A DNA stretch of 64,000 nucleotides from Maritimibacter sp. 55A14 (GTDB taxonomy: Bacteria > Pseudomonadota > Alphaproteobacteria > Rhodobacterales > Rhodobacteraceae). The DNA is taken from assembly GCF_003122205.1 (NCBI RefSeq), contig NZ_QEYE01000013.1, positions 1 to 64,000 on the forward strand, in the 5' to 3' direction. A program made the translations under genes and the position numbers. The notes beneath the pieces are model-generated. The model saw only the letters and a program-made list of their open reading frames with translations. It was not told the origin of the DNA and ran no database searches. Below are positions 53,943 to 62,785 of this stretch, piece after piece. Every line of letters begins with the position of its first letter. Position 1 is the stretch's first letter.

Positions 53943-54422
53943 ATGATACGACCGCTTCACGTCGCCGCCGTTCTGGCGGCTGGTTTCTTTTCCATGCCCG
54001 CTCTTGCTGGCGATATCGCGATCAGCGACGCCTATGCACGCGCCGCGACGCCCACCGCGAAGACAGGCGCGGCCTTCATGACGATCGCCAATAGCGGGTC
54101 CGAACCCGACCGGCTGATCGGCGTGACGACCGAGGCCGCCGCGAAGGCGGAACTCCACACACATACCCAAACCTCCGACGGCATGATGCAGATGCGCGCC
54201 GTCGAGGACGGATTCGCGATCCCCGCCGGCGGCATGCACATGCTCGCGCGCGGCGGAGACCACGTAATGCTGATGGGCCTCACGGCGCCGCTGAGACATG
54301 GCGACGAGATCGAGATGAAGCTGCGCTTCGAGAAGGCCGGCGACATCGCCGTGACGATCCCGGTCGATCTGGAGAGGATGCCCGAGCACGGTGCGGGCAT
54401 GGAGCACGGCAAGGCCGACTGA
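53943..54422 (+). CDS. Periplasmic copper chaperone PCu(A)C
   Basis: A 159-residue protein with a signal peptide (HVAAVLAAGFFSMPALA) and the PCu(A)C cupredoxin-like domain. Copper ligands are in the H-M-H-M pattern: ELHTHTQTSDGMMQM, then GGMHMLARGGDHVMLMGL. A His/Met-rich tail (MPEHGAGMEHGKAD) may bind extra copper. The family delivers Cu(I) to cytochrome oxidase. AAGGAT lies upstream of the ATG. It is probably co-transcribed with the preceding small gene. Confidence 0.9.
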   Translation: MIRPLHVAAVLAAGFFSMPALAGDIAISDAYARAATPTAKTGAAFMTIANSGSEPDRLIGVTTEAAAKAELHTHTQTSDGMMQMRAVEDGFAIPAGGMHMLARGGDHVMLMGLTAPLRHGDEIEMKLRFEKAGDIAVTIPVDLERMPEHGAGMEHGKAD

Positions 54423-54442
54423 GCCGGCCAGGCGCGGGCGCC

Positions 54443-55147
54443 TCAGGGCTCGGCCTGCGCCAGCACCTCCGCCACCCAGGCGGGCACGAGGTCGCTGGCC
54501 TTGCCCAGGCGGGCCTCGTCGAAATCGCTGATGCCGGCCGAGGGTTCGAGATTGAGTTCCAGCGTACGCGCGCCCGCCCGCCCCGCATCCTGCACGAAGG
54601 CCGCCGCCGGATAGACCTGCCCCGAGGTGCCGATCGCCACGAAGAGCGTGGCGGCGCGCAACCGCTCCCAGATCTCGTCCATCCGGTGGGGATATTCGCC
54701 GAACCAGACGACATCGGGCCGCGTGGCGTGGGCCGCGCAGGCCGGGCAGGTGTCCTGCGGATCCATGAAATCGGGGGCGTCCCACCTGTACCCGCAGGCC
54801 GCGCAGAGCGCGCGCGCCAGGCGCCCGTGCATATGCCAGACGGCACGCGACCCCGCCCGCTCGTGCAGGTCGTCCACATTCTGCGTGACGACCAGAACGC
54901 GGCCCAACCCCTCCCGTTCCAGCCGCGCCAGCGCCAGATGCGCCGCGTTGGGCGTGGCGGCGCGGCAATTGGCGCGCCGGGTATTGTAGAATTCGTGGAC
55001 CAGCGCCGGGTTACGGGCGAACCCATCGGGCGTGGCCACCTCCTCAAGATCGTAGCGCGTCCAGAGCCCGTTCACGTCGCGGAAGGTGCCAAGCCCGCTC
55101 TCGGCGGAAATACCCGCCCCGGTCAGTATCACGATATCCTCGGTCAT
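54443..55147 (-). CDS. cobB: NAD-dependent protein deacylase CobB (class III sirtuin)
   Basis: A 234-residue sirtuin: ILTGAGISAESGLGTFRD at 7-24, VTQNVDDLHERAG at 87-99 and catalytic His in HMHGRL (H107). The zinc ligands are CAAC at 115-118 and a later CPAC. The YxxR pair (Y54, R57 in EFYNTRR) is the hallmark of sirtuins that remove succinyl and malonyl groups. The start at 55147 (MTEDIVILTG) is canonical; the frame is open to 55975 without meaning. It diverges from the tyrosine phosphatase gene. Confidence 0.93.
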   Translation of the reverse strand: MTEDIVILTGAGISAESGLGTFRDVNGLWTRYDLEEVATPDGFARNPALVHEFYNTRRANCRAATPNAAHLALARLEREGLGRVLVVTQNVDDLHERAGSRAVWHMHGRLARALCAACGYRWDAPDFMDPQDTCPACAAHATRPDVVWFGEYPHRMDEIWERLRAATLFVAIGTSGQVYPAAAFVQDAGRAGARTLELNLEPSAGISDFDEARLGKASDLVPAWVAEVLAQAEP

Positions 55148-55234
55148 GGGGCGAAGCCTAGGACGCGGCGGCCGCGATGGAAAGACAGGCCGTGCCCCTT
55201 GCATGGCGGCGGACCGCGAGGCAGGCTCCCGCCC

Positions 55235-55705
55235 ATGACCGAACGCATCCTTTTCGTCTGCCTGGGCAATATCTGCCGTTCCCCCACGGCCGAGGCCGTG
55301 ATGCGCCGGATGGCCGGGGAGGCGGGGCTGCGCCTGACGCTCGACAGCGCGGGCACCGGCGACTGGCATCTGGGCGAGCCGCCATATGGCGCGGCGCAGG
55401 CCGCCGCCGCGCGCCGCGGCTATGACCTCTCGCCCTTGCGGGCGCGCCGGGCCGTGGCGCAGGATTTCGAGCGGTTCGACCTGATCCTGGGCATGGACGC
55501 GGACAATGTCGCTGCGCTGGAACGGCTGCGCCCGCCCGGCAACGCCACGGCGCTGCGGCTGATGCTCGACTATGCGCCGCAGGCGGGGCTGCGGGATGTG
55601 CCCGATCCGTACCTGACGCGCGATTTTGACCACACGCTCGATCTGCTGGAGGCGGCTTCTCGCGGGCTGCTCGACCAACTCCGCGCTGCTGCACCGCCGG
55701 CCTGA
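55235..55705 (+). CDS. Low-molecular-weight protein-tyrosine phosphatase
   Basis: A 156-residue LMW-PTP. The P-loop FVCLGNICRSPTAE has catalytic C9 and R15 (C-x5-R), and the general acid Asp is in VPDPYLTRDF near 121-130. The length is normal for the family. It may act on phosphotyrosine or arginine phosphate. The ATG at 55235 is chosen because the P-loop lies 8 residues in. There is no exopolysaccharide cluster nearby. Confidence 0.93.
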   Translation: MTERILFVCLGNICRSPTAEAVMRRMAGEAGLRLTLDSAGTGDWHLGEPPYGAAQAAAARRGYDLSPLRARRAVAQDFERFDLILGMDADNVAALERLRPPGNATALRLMLDYAPQAGLRDVPDPYLTRDFDHTLDLLEAASRGLLDQLRAAAPPA

Positions 55706-55721
55706 GTCCCGCTCTCCCGCC

Positions 55722-56042
55722 TCAGACCTGCCGGACGCATCGGGCGGCGGCGGCCGCGCCGAAGGTCTTGTAGCGTTCCCAGAACCGCTCGTCGCCCGGC
55801 CGGTCAGACTGGCGCAATTCCTGGGACAGGTGCGGATCGGCGAAGAACCGGGCGGCACGGCGCTGCTCGGGCGGGCTGAGCATCCCGTCGGCCACGTGCT
55901 GAATGCAGCGGCAGAGCGCCGGGTCCACCTCCGTCCGGTCGGAGGCCCGGCAGGCGCGCTCCAGCGTCCCCGCATAGGCGCTCGCCGTCATGCCCAGCAA
56001 AAGCGCGACTGTGGCGGCATGAATTTTCGGCAAGGCGTCCAC
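55722..56042 (-). CDS. Small exported conserved protein with four cysteines
   Basis: A 106-residue protein with a signal peptide (TVALLLGMTASAYA), then LERACRASDRTEVDPALCRC, EQRRAARFFADPHLSQELRQ and FWERYKTFGAAAAARC. Close relatives in Rhodobacteraceae are often labelled arginine transporter, which neither size nor sequence supports. The four cysteines in the mature part may form two disulfides in the periplasm. Function is unknown. Confidence 0.8.
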   Translation of the reverse strand: MDALPKIHAATVALLLGMTASAYAGTLERACRASDRTEVDPALCRCIQHVADGMLSPPEQRRAARFFADPHLSQELRQSDRPGDERFWERYKTFGAAAAARCVRQV

Positions 56043-56214
56043 TCCCCGATCCGGCCCCGAAATCTCCTCGATCCCATTCTATGCCCGTCCGCGAGGCGGG
56101 CCGCAATCCGTCGCCGCGCCGCCGGAAAATTGATCGCGCGGCGGCGTAGGCCAGCGGCGTCTCGCACGCGCGGGGCATCTTGCTCTGGCTCTCGATCCGG
56201 GGCATATCCGGCGC

Positions 56215-58014
56215 ATGACAGATCTCGCTCATATCCGCAATTTTTCGATCGTGGCCCATATCGACCACGGCAAGTCCACGCTGGCCGACCGGCTGATCCA
56301 GCTCACCGGGACGGTCAGCGAACGCGACATGAAGGAGCAGCTTCTCGACGCGATGGATATCGAGCGCGAACGCGGCATCACGATCAAGGCCAACACTGTC
56401 CGGATCGAGTACAAGGCGAAGGACGGGGAGACCTATATCCTCAACCTGATCGACACGCCGGGCCATGTCGATTTCGCCTATGAGGTCAGCCGTTCGATGC
56501 AGGCGGTGGAGGGCTCGCTGCTGGTGGTGGACGCCACCCAGGGGGTCGAGGCGCAGACGCTGGCCAATGTCTATCAGGCGCTCGACGCGGACCACGAGAT
56601 CGTGCCGGTGCTCAACAAGATCGACCTGCCCGCCGCCGAGCCCGCGCGGGTGGCCGAGCAGATCGAGGACGTGATCGGCATCGACGCCTCGGACGCTGTG
56701 CATATCTCGGCCAAGACGGGGCTGGGCATTCCCGACGTGCTGGAGGCCATCGTCACGCGCCTTCCTGCGCCCAAGGGCGAACGCAACGTGCCGCTAAAGG
56801 CGATGCTGGTCGATAGCTGGTATGATGCCTATCTGGGCGTCGTGGTGCTGGTGCGGATCATGGATGGGGTCCTGAAGAAGGGCGACCGCATCCGGATGAT
56901 GCAGACCGGCGCGATCCACAATGTCGACAAGCTGGCGGTGCTGCGGCCCGGCATGGTCGATGTGGCCGCACTGGGACCGGGCGAGATCGGCATTTTCACC
57001 GGCTCCATCAAGCAGGTGCGCGACACGCGGGTGGGCGACACGATCACCCACGAAAAGCACAGCGCGCAAAAGGCCCTGCCGGGCTTCAAACCCTCGGTCC
57101 CGGTGGTCTTCTGCGGGCTCTTCCCGGTCGACAGCGCCGAGTTCGACGACCTGCGCAACGCGATCGAGAAACTGGCGCTCAACGACGCCTCCTTCTCCTA
57201 CGAGATGGAAAGCTCCGCCGCGCTGGGCTTCGGTTTCCGCTGCGGCTTCCTGGGCCTCCTGCATCTGGAGGTGATCCGAGACCGGCTGGAACGGGAATGG
57301 GGCATCGACCTGATCACCACCGCGCCCTCGGTCGTCTACAATGTCTACCTGAAATCGGGCGAGATGATCGAGCTGCACAACCCCGCCGACATGCCCGACC
57401 TGACCTATGTGGACCATATCGAGGAGCCGCGCATCACCGCGACGATCCTGGTGCCCGACGAGTTCCTGGGCGATGTGCTGAAGCTTTGCCACGACCGGCG
57501 CGGCATCCAGAAGGATCTGACCTATGCCGGCTCGCGCGCGATGGTGGTCTACGACCTGCCGCTCAACGAGGTGGTCTTCGACTTCTACGACCGGCTGAAG
57601 TCGATCACGCGGGGCTATGCCAGCTTCGACTACCAGATCGACAGCTACCGCGCCGACAACCTAGTGAAGATGCAGATCCTGGTGAACGACGAGCCGGTGG
57701 ACGCGCTCTCGATCATGGTTCATCGCGACCGGGCCGAAAGCCGCGGCCGGGCGATGTGCGAGAAGCTCAAGGAGCTGATCCCGCGCCACATGTTCAAGAT
57801 CCCGATCCAGGCGGCCATCGGCGGCAAGGTCATCGCCCGCGAGACGCTCGCCGCGCTACGCAAGGACGTGACCGCGAAGTGCTATGGCGGGGACGTGACG
57901 CGCAAGAAGAAGCTTCTGGAAAAGCAGAAGGCCGGAAAGAAGAAGATGCGCCAGTTCGGCAAGGTGGAGATCCCGCAGGCGGCGTTCATATCGGCGTTGA
58001 AAATGGATGGGTGA
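56215..58014 (+). CDS. lepA: Elongation factor 4 (LepA)
   Basis: A 599-residue translational GTPase: [16 protein letters not shown] (G1) at 13-28, [21 protein letters not shown] (G3) and LNKIDLPAA (G4). The LepA-specific C-terminal domain has [22 protein letters not shown]4 acts on stalled or misregistered ribosomes and in initiation. It ends 21 bases before the AT-rich SIR2-like gene, which could ride on its transcript. Confidence 0.97.
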   Translation: MTDLAHIRNFSIVAHIDHGKSTLADRLIQLTGTVSERDMKEQLLDAMDIERERGITIKANTVRIEYKAKDGETYILNLIDTPGHVDFAYEVSRSMQAVEGSLLVVDATQGVEAQTLANVYQALDADHEIVPVLNKIDLPAAEPARVAEQIEDVIGIDASDAVHISAKTGLGIPDVLEAIVTRLPAPKGERNVPLKAMLVDSWYDAYLGVVVLVRIMDGVLKKGDRIRMMQTGAIHNVDKLAVLRPGMVDVAALGPGEIGIFTGSIKQVRDTRVGDTITHEKHSAQKALPGFKPSVPVVFCGLFPVDSAEFDDLRNAIEKLALNDASFSYEMESSAALGFGFRCGFLGLLHLEVIRDRLEREWGIDLITTAPSVVYNVYLKSGEMIELHNPADMPDLTYVDHIEEPRITATILVPDEFLGDVLKLCHDRRGIQKDLTYAGSRAMVVYDLPLNEVVFDFYDRLKSITRGYASFDYQIDSYRADNLVKMQILVNDEPVDALSIMVHRDRAESRGRAMCEKLKELIPRHMFKIPIQAAIGGKVIARETLAALRKDVTAKCYGGDVTRKKKLLEKQKAGKKKMRQFGKVEIPQAAFISALKMDG

Positions 58015-58035
58015 GGAAAAGGGTTAATTGGTGAC

Positions 58036-59082
58036 GTGGTAAGGCGAATCACATTTGTAGTTGGTGCCGGTGCAAGCGCAGAATTTGGGTTGCCGACTGG
58101 CAGAAAGCTTGCAGAGCAGATTGTTAAATTTGCCGATATTAGGCTAGACGAATTTGGCGGAATTTCTAAAGGCGACAAGAAGCTTTTTGAGGTATGCAAA
58201 CTTCTGGATAAATCTGCCCGAGGAGATGGTGCGGAACCTAATCCCAGTTACGAGATGCAGAGAATTGTATCTGGTGTGCCGCTTGCCCCTTCTATTGATA
58301 ACTATCTACACGCGCATGCGAAAAATGAATTTCGCCTTAAATTTGGGAAGGCTTTAATATTGCGTTCGCTTTATCAAGCGGAAAGGGACAGCCAACTATT
58401 CTTCGATCCGGATAACATTTATAGGGAGTTTGAATTCTCTGAATTGGGGAATACTTGGTTGGCCGCCTTATTCAAAATTCTTGCGTCGGCTGGCACCTTG
58501 GAGACATTTTTGTCTCGATTAGAGAGTTTTTCCTTTGTCGTATTTAATTATGATAGAGTTATTGAGCGCTTCTTTTTTCTCGCGCTTCAAGTCTACTTTG
58601 ATCTTTCTGAAGACGAAGCCGCGCAGAAATGTCACGAAAGTCTCTATGTGATACATCCGTATGGCGACCTTGGAGAGCTACAAGGCAAGAGAAATGATTC
58701 AGGTTTTGGTGCAGATGTCAGCTCAAGAGAAATTTTCTCAAAAATATCAAGAATCAGAACGTTTACTGAAGGAGGTGAAAAGAGAATTAAAAGCGCACTT
58801 GTTAAGTGCATTGATGACTCGCAGGCGATTTTCTTTTTGGGATTTTCTTTTCTCAAGATAAACATGGATTTACTACACCTGTCCCATCGATCTGATTTTG
58901 ACGGTATGTTTGGCACATTGAGGGGCGTCTCGGATTTCAATGCGAGTCTTGCAATGCAGAGGTTGAAATCGTGGAGCTCCGATAGTGAACTTGGTCGAGT
59001 CAATGATTTTTCGCGCTGCGACTGTTGGGAATTAATTTCGAATTACTCCGGTTACATTGCCGGTGAAGATATGAGTTTTTAG
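58036..59082 (+). CDS. SIR2-like domain protein, probable anti-phage NADase
   Basis: A 348-residue protein with a SIR2-like Rossmann start, FVVGAGASAEFGLPTG at 7-22. SIDNYLHAH follows at 86-94, the conserved Asn/Asp in VVFNYDRVIERF (N171, D173), the His in YVIHPYGDLG (H207) and a C-terminal IFFLGFSFLKINMDLL. This N/H layout is that of SIR2-type NAD-depleting defence effectors rather than deacetylases; no zinc CxxC pairs are present. Sampled lines have 30-50% G+C, far below both flanks, and codon choice differs. The GTG start has no strong ribosome site. GC-rich inverted repeats follow. Confidence 0.78.
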   Translation: MVRRITFVVGAGASAEFGLPTGRKLAEQIVKFADIRLDEFGGISKGDKKLFEVCKLLDKSARGDGAEPNPSYEMQRIVSGVPLAPSIDNYLHAHAKNEFRLKFGKALILRSLYQAERDSQLFFDPDNIYREFEFSELGNTWLAALFKILASAGTLETFLSRLESFSFVVFNYDRVIERFFFLALQVYFDLSEDEAAQKCHESLYVIHPYGDLGELQGKRNDSGFGADVSSREIFSKISRIRTFTEGGEKRIKSALVKCIDDSQAIFFLGFSFLKINMDLLHLSHRSDFDGMFGTLRGVSDFNASLAMQRLKSWSSDSELGRVNDFSRCDCWELISNYSGYIAGEDMSF

Positions 59083-59112
59083 AGATTTTGTAGCCATCCG
59101 CTATCTGTTCCC

Positions 59113-59133
59113 GCCCGGTGCCTCGCACCGGGC
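59113..59133. repeat. 9-bp hairpin after the SIR2-like gene
   Basis: GCCCGGTGC / GCACCGGGC with a 3-base loop CTC, 30 bases past the stop. It could terminate transcription, but no T-run follows. It shares its last four bases with the larger inverted repeat next to it. Confidence 0.7.
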
Positions 59134-59196
59134 AGCGCCCGACCCGCCCCCACGGGGCGGGCGCTACTCGCCCACCCCTCGGGTCGGGCGCTGCCC
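59130..59196. repeat. 17-bp perfect inverted repeat with nested 8-bp hairpin
   Basis: Arms 59130-59146 (GGGCAGCGCCCGACCCG) and 59180-59196 (its exact reverse complement). The 33-base centre joins with the arm end to form CCCGCCCC / GGGGCGGG (59143-59150 and 59154-59161). Outer and inner forms compete for 59143-59146. It marks the boundary between the AT-rich gene and the glutamine synthetase gene; similar palindromes recur in related genomes. Confidence 0.8.
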
Positions 59197-59258
59197 TCTG
59201 TTTTGCTGATGTATCCTCGAACGGCTCCAGCCCATGCCCCGCCAAACGGGACACCCGC

Positions 59259-60623
59259 TCACACGTTCAGCAGCAGGTGCTCGCGCTCCCAGGGGCTGAT
59301 GACCTGCAGGAACTCGGAATATTCCAGGTTCTTGACGATCCCGTAGACCCGGCAGAATTCCGGCCCCAGCGCCTCCTGCACCGCCTTGTCGGCGTCGAAG
59401 AGCGCCAGCGCGTCGCCCAGCCCGCGTGGGATTTCCTCGGCCCCGATATAGGCGTCGCCGCGGAACTCGTCCTTGGGCTGCGTGCCCTCCATCAGGCCCA
59501 GATAGCCGCAGGCCAGGCTCGCCGCGATGCCCAGATAGGGGTTGCAGTCCATCCCCGCCAGCCGGTTCTCCACCCGCCGCGCCTCTGGGTCCGAGATCGG
59601 CACCCGGATGCCCGTGGTGCGGTTGTCGCGGCCCCATTCCAGGTTGATCGGCGCGGCGAAGTCCGGCACGTAGCGGCGGTAGGAATTCACATAGGGCGCC
59701 AAAAGCGCGATGGCGCCCGGCAGGTGGGTCTGCAACCCGGCGATGAAATGCAGGAAGGCCGGCGTCTCGGCCCCGTCCGCGTCGGAGAAGATGTTCTGCC
59801 CGTTGGCGATATCGATGACCGAATGGTGTATATGCATGGCCGAGCCGGGCTCGCCCTCGATGGGCTTGGCCATGAAGGTGGCGAAACAGTCATGCCTGAG
59901 CGCGGCCTCGCGGATCAGCCGCTTGAAGAAGAAGATCTCGTCGGCCAGCTTCACCGGGTCGCCGTGGCGCATGTTGATCTCGACCTGGCCCGCGCCGCCT
60001 TCCTGGGTGATGCCGTCGATCTCGAAGCCCTGCGCCTCGGCGAAATCGTAGATGTCGTCGATCACCGGGCCGTATTCGTCCACCGCGCTCAGCGAATAGG
60101 CCTGACGCGCCGCCGCCCGCCGCCCCGAGCGGCCCATCGGCGGCTGGATGGGCTGGGTCGGGTCGATGTTGCGGGCCACCAGGAAGAACTCCATCTCCGG
60201 CGCGACGATGGGCGACCAGCCCTGCGCCTCATAAAGTCCGATCACCCGCTTGAGCACGTTGCGCGGCGCGATCGGGATCGGCACGCCGGCGCGGTCCATC
60301 ACGTCATGGATGATCTGCAGCGTGATGTCGGCGGTCCAGGGCGCGGCGGTCGCGGTTTCGTAATCGGGGATCAGCGTCATGTCGGGCTCGGTGAAGCCCT
60401 GTTCGCCCGCGGCCTCGGCCCAGTCGCCGGTGATGGTCTGGAAGAAAATCGAATCGGGCAGGTGGAAGCGCGTCGACTTGGCGAATTTCGAGGCCGGCAT
60501 GGCCTTGCCGCGGGCCACGCCCGCAAGGTCGGGTACCACGCACTCGATCTCGTCCAGCCGGCGCCCGTCGATATAGTCCAGCGCCGCCTGCGGCAGCTTC
60601 GCGGTCAGTTCCTCGTCGGCCAT
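59259..60623 (-). CDS. Glutamine synthetase family protein 1
   Basis: A 454-residue GS-fold ligase. PEMEFFLVARNIDP near 136-149 carries metal-binding Glu residues, QVEINMRHGDP near 213 the second metal site, and GSAMHIHHSVID near 258 the GS His. NREARRVENRLAG-type sequence (here EARRVENRLAGMDCNPYLG) lies near 362. It is distinct from housekeeping GlnA and like gamma-glutamylpolyamine synthetases. The start at 60623 (MADEELTAKL) is chosen. It follows the amidotransferase gene by one base, pointing to one operon. Confidence 0.88.
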   Translation of the reverse strand: MADEELTAKLPQAALDYIDGRRLDEIECVVPDLAGVARGKAMPASKFAKSTRFHLPDSIFFQTITGDWAEAAGEQGFTEPDMTLIPDYETATAAPWTADITLQIIHDVMDRAGVPIPIAPRNVLKRVIGLYEAQGWSPIVAPEMEFFLVARNIDPTQPIQPPMGRSGRRAAARQAYSLSAVDEYGPVIDDIYDFAEAQGFEIDGITQEGGAGQVEINMRHGDPVKLADEIFFFKRLIREAALRHDCFATFMAKPIEGEPGSAMHIHHSVIDIANGQNIFSDADGAETPAFLHFIAGLQTHLPGAIALLAPYVNSYRRYVPDFAAPINLEWGRDNRTTGIRVPISDPEARRVENRLAGMDCNPYLGIAASLACGYLGLMEGTQPKDEFRGDAYIGAEEIPRGLGDALALFDADKAVQEALGPEFCRVYGIVKNLEYSEFLQVISPWEREHLLLNV

Positions 60624-60624
60624 G

Positions 60625-61323
60625 TCACCGGCTCCCCTGTTTTGCGCGCGCCCGTTTGAAGAAGGCGGCGATCTGTTCACCGGTTTCGTCGCTTGCGATG
60701 GGCTTGCCGATCTCCTGCCTGGCCTGTTCCAGCAGCGGTTCGGGCACTACGCCCTTGCCGCGGGTGCGGATCAGCCCCTCGATGAAGGCGTCGTCGAATT
60801 CCGGGTGCCACTGGACGGAAAAGACCCGGTCGCCGTAGACCGTCGCGGCGTTCTGGCAGAAATCCGAGCGCGCGATCACCTGCGCGTCCTCGGGCAGGGC
60901 GGTCACCTGGTCCTGGTGCCAGGCGTTGTAGGCGCGCGCGCCCTGGCCCGAGACCTCATAGCTCTGCCGACCGACGGACCAGCCGCCGTGGTATTTCTCC
61001 ACCTTGCCGCCAAGGGCCTGCGCGATGATCTGGTGGCCAAAGCAGATGCCCGCCAGCGGCACCTGTGCGGCATAGGCTTCGCGGATGAACGCCTCCAGCG
61101 GCGCGATCCAGGGCAGTTCCTCGTAGGTGCCGTATTTGGAGCCGGTGATCAGCCAGCCCTCGGCCGCGCGGATGTCCTCGGGGAAGACGTTGTCGAGCAC
61201 GGGCCAGTTCTCGAAGGTGAAGCCATGCCCGGCCAGCAGACGCTCGAACATGTCGGGATACTCCCCGTGCGCCTCCGCCAGCTCCGCAGGGGCATAGCCG
61301 GTTTGCAGGATGCCGATTTTCAT
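60625..61323 (-). CDS. Class I glutamine amidotransferase
   Basis: A 232-residue class I GATase. The nucleophile elbow PLAGICFGHQIIAQ has C94, and VFSVQWHPEFDDAF near 174-187 provides the His-Pro-Glu part of the triad. The N-terminal GWLITGSKYGTYEELPW helps form the oxyanion hole. It stands between two GS-family genes, a setting typical of polyamine or amine catabolism where it hydrolyses gamma-glutamyl intermediates (as PuuD does, but PuuD is another family). Substrate is inferred only. Confidence 0.88.
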   Translation of the reverse strand: MKIGILQTGYAPAELAEAHGEYPDMFERLLAGHGFTFENWPVLDNVFPEDIRAAEGWLITGSKYGTYEELPWIAPLEAFIREAYAAQVPLAGICFGHQIIAQALGGKVEKYHGGWSVGRQSYEVSGQGARAYNAWHQDQVTALPEDAQVIARSDFCQNAATVYGDRVFSVQWHPEFDDAFIEGLIRTRGKGVVPEPLLEQARQEIGKPIASDETGEQIAAFFKRARAKQGSR

Positions 61324-61432
61324 GAATGTCTCATCAGGTTGGTCGGGCAGAGACTAGCAGAGCCTTCGAGCCCCCGGCAAGTGGGCGCGCGGTCGGTCGA
61401 AATTCACGCGCGCCACCGAAACGCCTGCGGGG

Positions 61433-62779
61433 TCAGACAGTCTCCAGATAGGTGGCGAATTCGAAATCCGTCCAGCGTTCCTCGAACCGCTTCAGCTCCT
61501 GGCGTTTGCACACCACGAGGTTCGCCACCATGGTGGGGCCGAAAACCCGTTCCATCAGCGGGCTTTCCTCGAAGAGCGCGATCGCCTCGCGCCAACTGAA
61601 GGGAAGCTGCTCGAAGGGCTGGTCGTAGGCGTTGCCGGTCATCGGGGCCGGGGGCTCGGCCGCGTCCTCGATGCCGATGAGCGCGGCGCCGAGCACGCCG
61701 GCCAGCACCATGTAGGGGTTGGTGTCGCCGCCCGCCACGCGGTGTTCGACCCGGCGCGCCGCCGGGGCGCCGCCGGGGATGCGGATCGCGGCGGTGCGGT
61801 TCTCGTAGCCCCAGCAGATCTGCGTGGGCGCGTGGGAATTGGGCGTCGCGCGGCGGTAGGAGTTCTTGTGCGGCGCGAAGAGCAGCGCGCTGTCGCGCAT
61901 TGCCGAGAGACACCCCGCAACCGCGTGGCGCAGCGTGTCCGAGCCCTTCTCGGTCCCGTCGTCGAAAATGTTGCAGCCCTCGGCGTCGAGCACCGAGAAA
62001 TGGATATGTAGCCCGTTGCCGGCATGTTCGCCGTAGGGCTTGGCCATGAAGGTCGCGGCCATTTCGTGCTTGCGCGCCAGCCCCTTGACCGTCTGCTTGA
62101 AGAGCCAGGCGTCATCGGCTGCCTTCAGCGCGTCGGCCTCGTGCATCAGGTTGATCTCGAACTGTCCCTGGCCGCTTTCGGAAATTGCGCTGTCGGCGGG
62201 AATACCCATCGCCGCACAAGCCTCGTAGAGCTCGGTGAAATAGGCGTCGAAGACATCGAGCCCGTTGAGCGCCAGAACCTCGCGCGCCTGGACCTGGCGG
62301 CCGGAATAGGGATTGATCGGCGGTTCGGGACGCTCTGAGCCGTCATCGACCAGGTAGAATTCCAGCTCTGTCGCGACCACCGGCGTCCAGCCGCGGGCGC
62401 GGTAGCGTTCCAGCACCGCGGCCAGCGCGTGCCGCGGATCGCCCGGGAAGTGGGTGCCGTCCTCCTGGTACATCCACATCGGCAGCAGCGCCGAGGGCGC
62501 ACCCAACCAGGGCATCGGTACCAGGCCGCGCTCGGTCGGGCGCAGCATTCCGTCGGCGTCGCCGCTCTCGAAGACCAGTGGGCTGTCCTCGATATCGTCG
62601 CCCCAGATATCGACATTGTGGGTCGAGAGCGGCATCCGCGCGCCGCCCTCCAGCGCCTTGCGCGCACTGGCCACGGGCAGCCGCTTGCCGCGAGGCTGGC
62701 CGTTGAGGTCCGACACCGCGATGCGCACGGTCTTGATCTCGGGATGGGCGTCGAGCCAGGCCTGTTGCTGCTCTGTCAT
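61433..62779 (-). CDS. Glutamine synthetase family protein 2
   Basis: A 448-residue GS-fold ligase, paralogous to the gene at 59259. ATELEFYLVDDGSER lies near 137-151, GQFEINLMHEADAL near 206, GLHIHFSVLDAEG near 257 and AARRVEHRVAGGDTNPYM near 356. The N-terminus (TVRIAVSDLNGQPRGKRLP) is the beta-grasp GS domain. It lies 6 bases downstream of the permease gene, so it belongs to a transport-plus-catabolism operon. Substrate is likely an amine or amino acid glutamylated at the amino group. Confidence 0.88.
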   Translation of the reverse strand: MTEQQQAWLDAHPEIKTVRIAVSDLNGQPRGKRLPVASARKALEGGARMPLSTHNVDIWGDDIEDSPLVFESGDADGMLRPTERGLVPMPWLGAPSALLPMWMYQEDGTHFPGDPRHALAAVLERYRARGWTPVVATELEFYLVDDGSERPEPPINPYSGRQVQAREVLALNGLDVFDAYFTELYEACAAMGIPADSAISESGQGQFEINLMHEADALKAADDAWLFKQTVKGLARKHEMAATFMAKPYGEHAGNGLHIHFSVLDAEGCNIFDDGTEKGSDTLRHAVAGCLSAMRDSALLFAPHKNSYRRATPNSHAPTQICWGYENRTAAIRIPGGAPAARRVEHRVAGGDTNPYMVLAGVLGAALIGIEDAAEPPAPMTGNAYDQPFEQLPFSWREAIALFEESPLMERVFGPTMVANLVVCKRQELKRFEERWTDFEFATYLETV

Positions 62780-62785
62780 GGGTCC

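Noticed and set aside
54443-55975. CobB as a 510-residue fusion protein starting at 55975.
   Set aside because: The extension is antisense to the LMW-PTP gene and has no domain; the sirtuin motif begins 9 residues after the ATG at 55147.
56110-56150. GC-rich inverted repeat ahead of lepA (CGCCGCGC / GCGCGGCG) as a terminator or leader.
   Set aside because: No T-run follows on either strand and the repeat is simple CG sequence, common by chance at this base composition.
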